A stretch of 5,324 bases of DNA from an archaeon (GTDB lineage: Archaea; Halobacteriota; Syntropharchaeia; Alkanophagales; Methanospirareceae). The notes beneath the pieces are model-generated. The model was not told the DNA's origin and did not search any database. It worked only from the letters and a program-made list of their open reading frames with translations. Shown in pieces: positions 1-4,683 of this stretch; position 1 is the stretch's first letter, and every line of letters starts with the position of its first letter. The DNA is taken from NCBI GenBank assembly GCA_030019325.1, contig JASEFB010000103.1, positions 1-5,324 of the forward strand, in the 5' to 3' direction. The translations under genes were made by a program, and so were the position numbers.

Positions 1-91
1 TGGTAGTATTGGTATATATTTGGATTTGGGATTTTCTACGGAGCTAAACAAGTACTTTATTTGTATTCTTTTTAGTCTTAATATCGTAGAT

Positions 92-110
92 CTTATAATA
101 GACCTATAAG
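92..110 (+). promoter_or_regulatory. TATA-like box inside a small inverted repeat
   Basis: The sequence CTTATAATA at 92-100 resembles an archaeal TATA box. Its centre lies about 26 bases before position 121, so transcription would begin at or just before the first possible start codon of the next gene. The same stretch forms an inverted repeat, CTTATA (92-97) and TATAAG (105-110), separated by 7 bases, which could be an operator. A second TATA-like stretch at 12-19 has no obvious gene at the right distance. The whole 1-120 region is AT-rich and holds no other gene I can support. Confidence 0.4.
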
Positions 111-120
111 TAAGCGAAAG

Positions 121-414
121 GTGAAGAAATTGAAAGTGCGCTTGCCAAATGGGAGGGAAATAGAAGCGATGGATGTAGATTTTGAGACGATAAAAGAGGA
201 TTGGAATGAATACAAGCTGGAAGATGGCACGGTATTGAAGTTTAAGACGATCGTCAGTAGCATTATCCGCACCGAAGATTATGACCCGATGACCGGGGAT
301 CCCGTCTACCATGTTCGTTCTACGAATATACTACGAGTGAAAGTGCCGGAGGAGTTGAAGCGGTTGCCGGCTGCGGCGAAGCCAGGCGAAAAAGGAGGAG
401 TAGAAGTGGTTTAG
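121..414 (+). CDS. Small conserved-looking archaeal protein of unknown function
   Basis: This encodes a 97-residue protein that I do not recognise. It reads as a compact soluble domain rich in short beta-like segments. It has a basic start (KVRLPNGREIEA), a middle block with EYKLEDGTVLKFK, a turn-rich block YDPMTGDPVY near residues 54-63, then NILRVKVPEELK, and a flexible Gly/Pro/Ala tail. It has no signal peptide or membrane segment. Two starts compete. GTG at 121 sits where a leaderless transcript from the box at 92-100 would begin. TTG at 130 is preceded by AGGTGA (119-124) at 5-base spacing and would give a 94-residue protein starting with KVRLPNGRE. The gene converges on aTrm56, with only 9 bases between the stops. 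Even residue composition and sensible codon use argue that it is real. Nothing visible assigns a role. Confidence 0.75.
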   Translation: MKKLKVRLPNGREIEAMDVDFETIKEDWNEYKLEDGTVLKFKTIVSSIIRTEDYDPMTGDPVYHVRSTNILRVKVPEELKRLPAAAKPGEKGGVEVV

Positions 415-423
415 TAATATAGT

Positions 424-969
424 TTACTCTTTCCTCGCCATTATTACCTCTTTACCTCTTCTCTTTGGCACTATTTTCAGCTCTGCGTGCTCAAATACAG
501 CTTTTAATTCTCCACCTTCCTGTAAATAATCGAGCAATAAAGCTAAAGCTGCTATCTCCGAATGCGGTTGATTTCCTACCGCAATGTTCCAGTCCGCAGC
601 TTCGAAGACCTCATAAGGGACTTTTTCGGCTCCTACGACGACCATTATACGCGCTTTCGCCCTCTTTGCTTCTTCTCGTATCTCATCTATCACGTCGAGG
701 ATGTTCTCACCGTACATCGTCAGATGGCACACTTTTCCGCCTTCCTGTTTCCACCTCTTTATCTCATCCTCCCATTTCACACCCGTTTTGACAAAGAAAT
801 TACCACCCCACTGCTTCGTTACTTTTTTTATACTCCTCTCCACACCCCTATCATCAGAAGCGAGGAGCATGCCTCGTGCCCCCAATGCACGTCCAACCAA
901 TCCGACATGCGTTGTTACTCGTTTATCTCGCTCCGGCCGGTGTCCCAATCTCAGCACTACGATTTCCAT
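424..969 (-). CDS. tRNA (cytidine(56)-2'-O)-methyltransferase, aTrm56 (SPOUT family)
   Basis: This enzyme transfers a methyl group from S-adenosylmethionine to the 2'-hydroxyl of cytidine 56 in the T-loop of archaeal tRNA, stabilising the elbow of the molecule. The 181 residues match the family's usual length. Family blocks appear in order: RLGHRPERDKR (7-17), the segment THVGLVGRALGA (20-31), HLTMYG (82-87), VVGAEKVP (111-118), and the knot-forming VGNQPHSEIAALALLLD (131-147). The last two build the trefoil-knot cofactor site in SPOUT enzymes. The ATG at 969 is supported by GGAG three bases upstream (973-976) and by a strong TATA box at 1005-1014. It lies downstream of the AGOG gene on the same strand but has its own promoter. 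The ORF is intact, and no expected motif is missing as far as I can see. Confidence 0.95.
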   Translation of the reverse strand: MEIVVLRLGHRPERDKRVTTHVGLVGRALGARGMLLASDDRGVERSIKKVTKQWGGNFFVKTGVKWEDEIKRWKQEGGKVCHLTMYGENILDVIDEIREEAKRAKARIMVVVGAEKVPYEVFEAADWNIAVGNQPHSEIAALALLLDYLQEGGELKAVFEHAELKIVPKRRGKEVIMARKE

Positions 970-1004
970 CTACTCCTTTTCCCTTCGAAAAACCTTTACT
1001 TCGA

Positions 1005-1014
1005 TTTATATATA
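1005..1014 (-). promoter_or_regulatory. TATA box of the aTrm56 gene
   Basis: Read on the minus strand, this is TATATATAAA, close to the archaeal TATA consensus. Its centre is about 40 bases before the aTrm56 ATG at 969, so the predicted transcript start is near 983. That leaves a leader of about 14 bases carrying the GGAG ribosome binding site at 973-976. The two elements agree with each other. Confidence 0.65.
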
Positions 1015-1034
1015 CTTAATTAGACATGGAGGGT

Positions 1035-1040
1035 AAAAAA
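1035..1040 (-). terminator. Oligo-T stop signal after the AGOG gene
   Basis: A run of six T residues on the minus strand, within an AT-rich stretch, begins 9 bases past the AGOG stop codon. Archaeal RNA polymerase can terminate at such runs without a hairpin. It would separate AGOG transcription from the aTrm56 promoter immediately downstream. Confidence 0.35.
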
Positions 1041-1048
1041 TTTATTAA

Positions 1049-1864
1049 TCAGACTGTATACCTATTATTTGACTGTAAAAAGGTTAATACATTATTGCCC
1101 GCGTTATCTATGCCCAGCGTTTTGAAATAATCGCGTAACTCGCTTTCTTGTAATGAACCGATCTGCCAAACTAAGCTATCCAAAAGGATCATCGTGATGC
1201 CTGGAAGACTGCATTGCAAATCAGAAAGAATTTCGTTCCAGACCGCTCGGATCTCTTGATCTTTCATATTGATGCAAAGAACAGCCCTTTGGGTGAGTTT
1301 TGCTACACGCGAATCCACCGGGATCGGTATATTATTGAAGTCAAAATTATGGCCCTCTTCCATTAACAAAGATAAACCCAAGCATTTCATTGCAAAGGTG
1401 ATCGTCTTGTCCTGGGGTCTTTGTCCCATGAGTTGAGTTAATTCATCCCAGATCCTTATGAAGTTTAAAGAAATCTCTTCTGGAGAACTTTTCCATAAGT
1501 TTGATGCCAAAGGACTTTTTAAGAATCTTTCTAAACGTTTTGATTTTATTGAGTTAAGGCGCTCATGTGCGTAGAAGAAATTGAGTAAATTGAGAAGTTC
1601 TCGTGGTGTTCTCGGTGTCGGATACTGCTCCAAAAGTTCTCTAATCTTCGGGAAGTAAGCTACCTCTGCTCTACCCTTCAACTGGTATGCATTCAGGCCA
1701 ATGACGAGCATTAGAACTGAAAATGGACCAAATCCATAAAGGTTGGAGAATGAAACCAGATTCTGCCACTCGGGCGCTTTTTTAACAATACGGTCCCAAA
1801 CAGGCTGTGGGATCCCTTTTAGGATTTCAACCAATTTCCGCTGATTACTTACCACCTCGTGCAT
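1049..1864 (-). CDS. N-glycosylase/DNA lyase, AGOG family (8-oxoguanine DNA glycosylase)
   Basis: AGOG enzymes excise 8-oxoguanine from DNA and cut the abasic strand, starting base-excision repair of oxidative damage. They are a helix-hairpin-helix glycosylase branch found mainly in archaea. The 271-residue length is in range. The protein is largely alpha-helical. The segment DKTITFAMKCLGLS (152-165) carries the likely Schiff-base lysine, K153. IPIPVDSRVAKLT (179-191) carries the likely catalytic aspartate, D184. The 31-residue spacing is close to that of the catalytic pair in Pyrobaculum AGOG (K140 and D172). A late hydrophobic block, LLDSLVWQIG (227-236), also fits the family. The ATG at 1864 has no ribosome binding site, but a TATA box centred about 25 bases upstream implies a leaderless mRNA. 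The assignment rests on motif recognition; overall similarity looks moderate, so substrate preference could differ. Confidence 0.8.
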   Translation of the reverse strand: MHEVVSNQRKLVEILKGIPQPVWDRIVKKAPEWQNLVSFSNLYGFGPFSVLMLVIGLNAYQLKGRAEVAYFPKIRELLEQYPTPRTPRELLNLLNFFYAHERLNSIKSKRLERFLKSPLASNLWKSSPEEISLNFIRIWDELTQLMGQRPQDKTITFAMKCLGLSLLMEEGHNFDFNNIPIPVDSRVAKLTQRAVLCINMKDQEIRAVWNEILSDLQCSLPGITMILLDSLVWQIGSLQESELRDYFKTLGIDNAGNNVLTFLQSNNRYTV

Positions 1865-1865
1865 A

Positions 1866-2081
1866 ATGAGAGACTTATTTAGCGATATATATCAACTGCT
1901 ATTAAACCCCGTTCTCCCCGCTTATCTCATCTCAGCTTCGATTTTCGGGTTGTCTATCTTATCTTATTTTATCCGCGAAATAGCATCGCCATCAATTGCA
2001 AGAATTAGAGCGGTTTATAGGATGACAGAGCTTACCGGGAATCCAAACAACCAAAAACTTTCTTATGACCTCCTTTATTAA
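1866..2081 (+). CDS. Possible small membrane protein (doubtful ORF)
   Basis: This 71-residue ORF fills the gap between the AGOG and UPF0058 genes on the opposite strand. It has one long hydrophobic stretch, from about residue 15 to 36 (PVLPAYLISASIFGLSILSYFI), followed by a basic segment with several arginines. That pattern fits a single-pass membrane peptide. Against it, I see no ribosome binding site and no TATA box at the right distance before the ATG at 1866. It overlaps the AGOG promoter, and its stop overlaps the UPF0058 stop by four bases in a shared TTAA. I do not recognise the sequence. It may be a chance ORF. Confidence 0.3.
   Translation: MRDLFSDIYQLLLNPVLPAYLISASIFGLSILSYFIREIASPSIARIRAVYRMTELTGNPNNQKLSYDLLY
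1884..1893 (-). promoter_or_regulatory. TATA box giving a leaderless AGOG transcript
   Basis: GATATATATC is a self-complementary TATA element centred near 1888. Counting 26 bases along the minus strand places the transcript start at about 1862-1864, which is the AGOG start codon itself. The absence of any Shine-Dalgarno sequence before that ATG agrees with leaderless translation. The element lies inside the doubtful plus-strand ORF at 1866-2081. Confidence 0.55.
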
Positions 2082-2353
2082 AAACAGAGGACTATCGCCT
2101 TAGATGTAAGCCCTTTAATAGTTCCCCTTTTTATATCCGCCTCGCGTTTCGGCTTCTTCGCTGCCATTGATGCCAGTTCTGTCGCAAGAACAAAAATAGC
2201 CTGCTTGTGTTCGTCCTTGCTGCGGTGCAAGTCGAAAGGGGAAATGCCCAGCTCTTTGTATCTCGTGAAATCACAGTCGAAGCCTTTCCCTTCACAATAC
2301 TTCTTGAACTGAGCCAATAACATGTGGAGATGTATCAGTTCTTCTTTTTTCAT
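2078..2353 (-). CDS. UPF0058 family protein
   Basis: This is a member of the archaeal UPF0058 family (Pfam PF01893), small soluble proteins without an established function. The start MKKEELIHLHMLLAQFKKY (1-19) and the signature ISPFDLHRSKDEHKQAIFVL (37-56) are characteristic; H43, R44, K46 and H49 are the eye-catching conserved polar residues. The 91-residue length from the ATG at 2353 matches the family. The same frame is open to an ATG at 2407, but the extra 18 residues look unlike the family start, so I prefer 2353, which has a weak GGGAT just upstream. The C-terminal tail, ending AIVLCF, is not part of the recognisable signature. The gene diverges from the helical protein at 2569 and shares a 215-base control region with it. 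Confidence 0.85.
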   Translation of the reverse strand: MKKEELIHLHMLLAQFKKYCEGKGFDCDFTRYKELGISPFDLHRSKDEHKQAIFVLATELASMAAKKPKREADIKRGTIKGLTSKAIVLCF

Positions 2354-2449
2354 TGCATCCCGTTTTCCTCGTTGGCTTTGTTGCCTTATGATATTATTGG
2401 AATACAAAGATAAATTTCTAAATGGGAAACGAGGGGATAGATTTTTAGA

Positions 2450-2459
2450 TTATATTTTA
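2450..2459 (+). promoter_or_regulatory. TATA box in the divergent region before the helical protein gene
   Basis: TTATATTTTA lies in the AT-rich control region between the UPF0058 gene and the gene at 2569. It predicts a transcript start around 2480-2485. That either produces a leader of about 85 bases before the ATG at 2569, or a leaderless message starting at the in-frame ATG at 2485. A second TATA-like stretch, TATACTAA at 2541-2548, predicts a start near 2570. The sequence does not decide between them. Confidence 0.4.
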
Positions 2460-2557
2460 AAGCGTATAAGACAAAGTATAATTCATGACGGAGACTACCT
2501 CCTCTACATCTGCGCCTCTTGTATGGGTTCAGGATGATGTTATACTAAAAGGAAAGA

Positions 2558-2563
2558 AAGGAG
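2558..2563 (+). promoter_or_regulatory. Ribosome binding site that favours the ATG at 2569
   Basis: AAGGAG is followed by five bases and then the ATG at 2569, which is ideal spacing. The upstream in-frame ATG at 2485 has no comparable site. This is the main reason for choosing the shorter form of the next gene. Confidence 0.6.
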
Positions 2564-2568
2564 TTAAG

Positions 2569-2883
2569 ATGATATGTGTAATGGAATCCCCGCTACCACC
2601 CGATGATTTAAAAGAAACCATCGAGTCTCTAATTGAAATCGGTCTTTCTCGGGTGGAGAGGATGAGAGAGGTATTACAGATAATGGGAGAAATTCTAAGT
2701 AGAGATGGGCGATTTCAGGATATTTCAGAGGAGATGAGAAGATACCGAGAGATAGTCTTTAGAGAAGATCGGTGCATACCATTCACCATGATAGAAGCGC
2801 GAGCAATCTTAAGCAAGATGCGGAAATGGCTGAATGCCATAGAGAGAAGGTTAGAGACAGAGCAGGGGCCGAAAAGGGCATAA
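2569..2883 (+). CDS. Charged helical protein of unknown function
   Basis: This encodes a 104-residue protein that I do not recognise. After a short start containing SPLPPDD it is almost entirely predicted helix, with regular hydrophobic spacing and many Arg and Glu residues: DLKETIESLIEIGLSRVERM (13-32), then MREVLQIMGEILSRD (32-46), SEEMRRYREIVF (53-64), and a final helix AILSKMRKWLNAIERRLE (79-96). This looks like a helical bundle or coiled coil that binds a partner or nucleic acid; that is inference from composition only. It has no signal peptide or membrane span. The frame opens earlier, at an ATG at 2485, but the 28 added residues are Ser/Thr-rich and unlike the rest, while AAGGAG sits ideally before 2569. 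It precedes kae1 by 71 bases, with a T-run between them, so cotranscription is unlikely. Confidence 0.7.
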   Translation: MICVMESPLPPDDLKETIESLIEIGLSRVERMREVLQIMGEILSRDGRFQDISEEMRRYREIVFREDRCIPFTMIEARAILSKMRKWLNAIERRLETEQGPKRA

Positions 2884-2905
2884 TCTACTGATCAAAGTCT
2901 ACTTA

Positions 2906-2912
2906 TTTTTTT
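2906..2912 (+). terminator. Oligo-T stop signal before kae1
   Basis: Seven consecutive T residues lie about 22 bases after the stop of the helical protein gene, followed by a G-rich segment. This fits the simple T-rich termination signals of archaea. The surrounding CTTATTTTTTT might also act as a weak TATA element for kae1, because it lies roughly 45 bases before the kae1 ATG. I see no better promoter for kae1. Confidence 0.4.
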
Positions 2913-2954
2913 CGGGGGCTAGAAAAGAAGAGTAAGAGCTAATCCGCAATTTAA

Positions 2955-3956
2955 ATGACCATTATATTGGGGCTTGAAGGAACCGCATGGAACCTCGGCG
3001 CTGCATTGGTCAGCGAGGAAAGCGTGCTATACGAAGCTGAATCAACATATAAGCCTAAATACGGCGGGATTCATCCAAGAGAAGCAGCTCAGCATCACGC
3101 AGCCGAGCTGAAAGAGGTGGTCTCACGAGCTTTGACGGGCGCAAAGGAAAAGGAAGCGGGGTTTTCATTAAAAAGCATAGATGCAATTGCATTCTCCCAA
3201 GGACCGGGCATGGGTCCCTGCCTCAGAACCGTCGCAACGGCAGCGAGAGCGCTCTCGCTCTCTTTAAAAATACCCTTAATTGGCGTTAATCATTGCATCG
3301 CCCATATAGAGATTGGGAGATGGAGATGTGGAGTGAAGGACCCGGTAATACTGTACGTGAGTGGCGCGAACTCGCAGGTATTGGCATACCGTTCCGGGAG
3401 ATATCGTGTGTTAGGCGAAACTCTGGATATCGGAATAGGAAATGCGCTGGACAAGTTTGCTCGCTACCTCGGACTCAGTCACCCAGGCGGTCCGAAGATC
3501 GAGGAGTTGGCTTCCAAAGGCACTACCTATATGTATATGCCGTACATAGTGAAGGGGATGGATTTGTCCTTCTCCGGGCTGACCACCGCCGCTAAAGAGG
3601 CTGTAGATTCGCATCCAGATGAAAAGGAAGATGTTTGTTATTCCTTTCAGGAGACGGCATTTGCCATGCTCACTGAAGTAACCGAGCGCGCTATGGCACA
3701 TTGCGGTAAAGATGAGCTGTTGTTAGCGGGAGGCGTGGGGGCGAATCGTAGATTGCAGCAGATGCTCCGAACAATGTGTCAAGACCGTGGAGGAACGTTT
3801 TACGTCCCCGAGAACAGATATTTGAAGGATAATGGTGCAATGATTGCTTATCTTGGACTGCTCATGCTCACAAGCGGCGTCACCACACCACTAGAGAGAT
3901 CTCGAGTTAAGCCAAATTATAGACCTGATGAAGTTGAAGTCACGTGGAGAGAGTAG
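2955..3956 (+). CDS. kae1: tRNA threonylcarbamoyladenosine transferase Kae1 (KEOPS catalytic subunit)
   Basis: Kae1 transfers the threonylcarbamoyl group from its adenylate onto A37 of tRNAs that read ANN codons, as part of KEOPS with Bud32, Cgi121 and Pcc1. The 333 residues have the ASKHA-fold layout: ILGLEGT at the start (4-10), SQGPGMGPCLR (81-91), the metal-binding pair H113 and H117 in NHCIAHIEIG, YVSGANSQ (134-141), the nucleotide-site block DIGIGNALDKFAR (158-170), SFSGLT (205-210), AGGVGANRRL (258-267), and D292 in KDNGAMIA as the third metal ligand. It ends at VKPNYRPDEVEVTWRE, the normal end of the Kae1 domain. In several methanogens and haloarchaea this point continues into a fused Bud32 kinase; here it stops. 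No clear ribosome binding site precedes the ATG. The gene converges on hicA. Confidence 0.95.
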   Translation: MTIILGLEGTAWNLGAALVSEESVLYEAESTYKPKYGGIHPREAAQHHAAELKEVVSRALTGAKEKEAGFSLKSIDAIAFSQGPGMGPCLRTVATAARALSLSLKIPLIGVNHCIAHIEIGRWRCGVKDPVILYVSGANSQVLAYRSGRYRVLGETLDIGIGNALDKFARYLGLSHPGGPKIEELASKGTTYMYMPYIVKGMDLSFSGLTTAAKEAVDSHPDEKEDVCYSFQETAFAMLTEVTERAMAHCGKDELLLAGGVGANRRLQQMLRTMCQDRGGTFYVPENRYLKDNGAMIAYLGLLMLTSGVTTPLERSRVKPNYRPDEVEVTWRE

Positions 3957-4017
3957 ACATCCCATCCATGCCACCCCGCATCAAAGAAGCTCTGAGTCCG
4001 AATACTGGCTTTTTCCA

Positions 4018-4239
4018 TCATAACAACTCAACAAACTCTTCAACGGTCAATCCAGCATCTTTAATCAAATCTCGAAGTGTGCCTCTCTTTAGCTCCTTGT
4101 GTTTTGGCACAGAAAGCGTAGTGGAATATCCAACTTTTTCCATGATGACATGATTCCTCGTTTGTCTACTCACGACCCAACCAGCTTTACTGAAAGCTTT
4201 TACTGCTTTGAGCCCTGATATTACTGGTAACTTCGCCAT
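4018..4239 (-). CDS. hicA: HicA-type toxin (mRNA interferase family)
   Basis: HicA toxins are small double-stranded-RNA-binding-fold ribonucleases that cut mRNA and stop growth when free of their antitoxin HicB. The 73 residues show the family pattern: LKAVKAFSKAGWVVSRQTRNHVIM, with the catalytic histidine at H30 (RNH here, where many relatives have GSH), then VPKHKELKRGTLRDLIK (44-60), and the usual ending AGLTVEEFVELL. All core residues appear present, so the toxin is probably active. Its ATG follows the hicB stop codon with no intervening base (TAA then ATG), so translation is likely coupled and antitoxin is made first. The gene converges on kae1, with 61 bases between the stops that hold only a short T-run near 4010-4014. 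Confidence 0.92.
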   Translation of the reverse strand: MAKLPVISGLKAVKAFSKAGWVVSRQTRNHVIMEKVGYSTTLSVPKHKELKRGTLRDLIKDAGLTVEEFVELL

Positions 4240-4446
4240 TTACAAGACTACTTCTATGACCTGCTCTTCGACCCCTTTCAACGCTCTCTGATTAATAACC
4301 TCCATACATCCCTGTATTGCATCTTTGATATTTTCTAACGCTTCTTCTATCGTCTCGCCCTGGGAATGGCATCCCTGTAATGCTGGGCAGCTCACATTAT
4401 ATCCTCCATCTTCTAAATCTTCCTTTATAACCACTTTGAATTTCAT
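4240..4446 (-). CDS. hicB: HicB-type antitoxin, minimal form
   Basis: HicB binds and blocks HicA. The 68 residues form the partly degraded RNase H-like domain of the family: FKVVIKEDLEDGGYNVSCPA (3-22), LQGCHSQGETIEEALENI (23-40), KDAIQGCMEVINQR (41-54), and a short acidic/hydrophobic end. Many bacterial HicB proteins carry an additional C-terminal helix-turn-helix or ribbon-helix-helix domain that binds the operator. This one ends without it, so autoregulation, if any, would need another protein or another mode. The start is the ATG at 4446, with only a weak GGCGAG-like site upstream and TATA-like sequence at 4461-4482. It is the first gene of the hicBA pair and diverges from the surface protein gene at 4573. 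Confidence 0.92.
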   Translation of the reverse strand: MKFKVVIKEDLEDGGYNVSCPALQGCHSQGETIEEALENIKDAIQGCMEVINQRALKGVEEQVIEVVL

Positions 4447-4457
4447 TTCTCGCCACT

Positions 4458-4483
4458 CTTAATATATATCATTAATATTTAAG
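4458..4483 (-). promoter_or_regulatory. hicBA promoter and possible operator
   Basis: This AT-rich block holds two overlapping TATA-like elements on the minus strand, at about 4462-4469 and 4472-4481. The second predicts a transcript start near 4450, four bases before the hicB ATG. The block is bounded by CTTAA (4458-4462) and TTAAG (4479-4483) in inverted orientation, contains ATTAAT at its centre-right, and carries a direct repeat TTAATAT (4459-4465 and 4472-4478). Such repeats are typical of toxin-antitoxin operators, but AT-rich DNA produces them easily by chance. Confidence 0.4.
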
Positions 4484-4509
4484 ACGAATCAAAAATCAAA
4501 AACGAAAAG

Positions 4510-4519
4510 TTAAAATATA
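4510..4519 (+). promoter_or_regulatory. TATA box of the surface protein gene
   Basis: TTAAAATATA is preceded by the purine-rich CGAAAAG (4503-4509), which resembles a TFB recognition element. The predicted transcript start is near 4541, giving a leader of about 32 bases that contains the ribosome binding site. Together these suggest a well-expressed gene. Confidence 0.6.
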
Positions 4520-4554
4520 GCCGCGTACATACGAATTGGTCAAAAGAAGATAAT

Positions 4555-4566
4555 AAAGGAGGTGAT
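4555..4566 (+). promoter_or_regulatory. Near-perfect Shine-Dalgarno sequence
   Basis: AAAGGAGGTGAT includes the full GGAGGTGAT complement of the archaeal 16S rRNA 3' end. It is followed by six bases and the ATG at 4573. It is the strongest ribosome binding site in the window and shows that the short frame starting at 4573 is really translated. Confidence 0.85.
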
Positions 4567-4572
4567 AAAAAA

Positions 4573-4683
4573 ATGGGTAATAAATTCGGATTTGGAGTGA
4601 AGGTATTGGTGGTTTTAACCGCCTTAGTGCTAATCGCAAGCAGCATGGCGATGTACATGCGACAGATGTGGGAAAAGGGATAG
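4573..4683 (+). CDS. Signal-peptide part of a frameshifted surface protein gene
   Basis: From the ATG at 4573 a 36-residue frame runs to a TAG at 4681-4683. Residues 1-10 are polar with two lysines, residues 11-22 (VLVVLTALVLIA) form a hydrophobic core, and ASSMAM follows, so this is a convincing secretion signal. The peptide then degenerates into YMRQMWEKG and stops, with no cleavage site. The mature protein continues in the -1 frame, where codons from 4653 read VHATDVGKG, giving a natural signal-peptidase site after VHA. The simplest reading is one gene broken by a missing base near 4650, for example one G lost from ATGGTA. The alternative is programmed -1 frameshifting at 4674-4680. A genuine 36-residue membrane peptide is a third, less likely, option. 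Confidence 0.75.
   Translation: MGNKFGFGVKVLVVLTALVLIASSMAMYMRQMWEKG

Noticed and set aside
2..109. Open frame reaching in from the left edge, which could be the end of an upstream gene
   Set aside because: It is only 35 residues, low-complexity and hydrophobic, and lies in very AT-rich DNA with promoter-like sequence. Nothing in it is recognisable.
465..1036. Three overlapping plus-strand ORFs (465-791, 562-1023, 701-1036)
   Set aside because: They lie opposite the clearly identified aTrm56 gene. Their Ser/Leu/Phe-rich translations are typical antisense shadows.
2322..2537. Plus-strand ORF of 71 residues
   Set aside because: It overlaps the start of the UPF0058 gene on the opposite strand and has no ribosome binding site. 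The translation has no coherent pattern.
3293..3701. ORFs inside kae1 on both strands (3293-3595 + and 3411-3701 -)
   Set aside because: Both are contained in the intact and confidently identified kae1 frame.
3944..4153. Plus-strand ORF covering the kae1 end and hicA
   Set aside because: Most of it is antisense to hicA and its composition is Ser/Pro-rich. No start signals are present.
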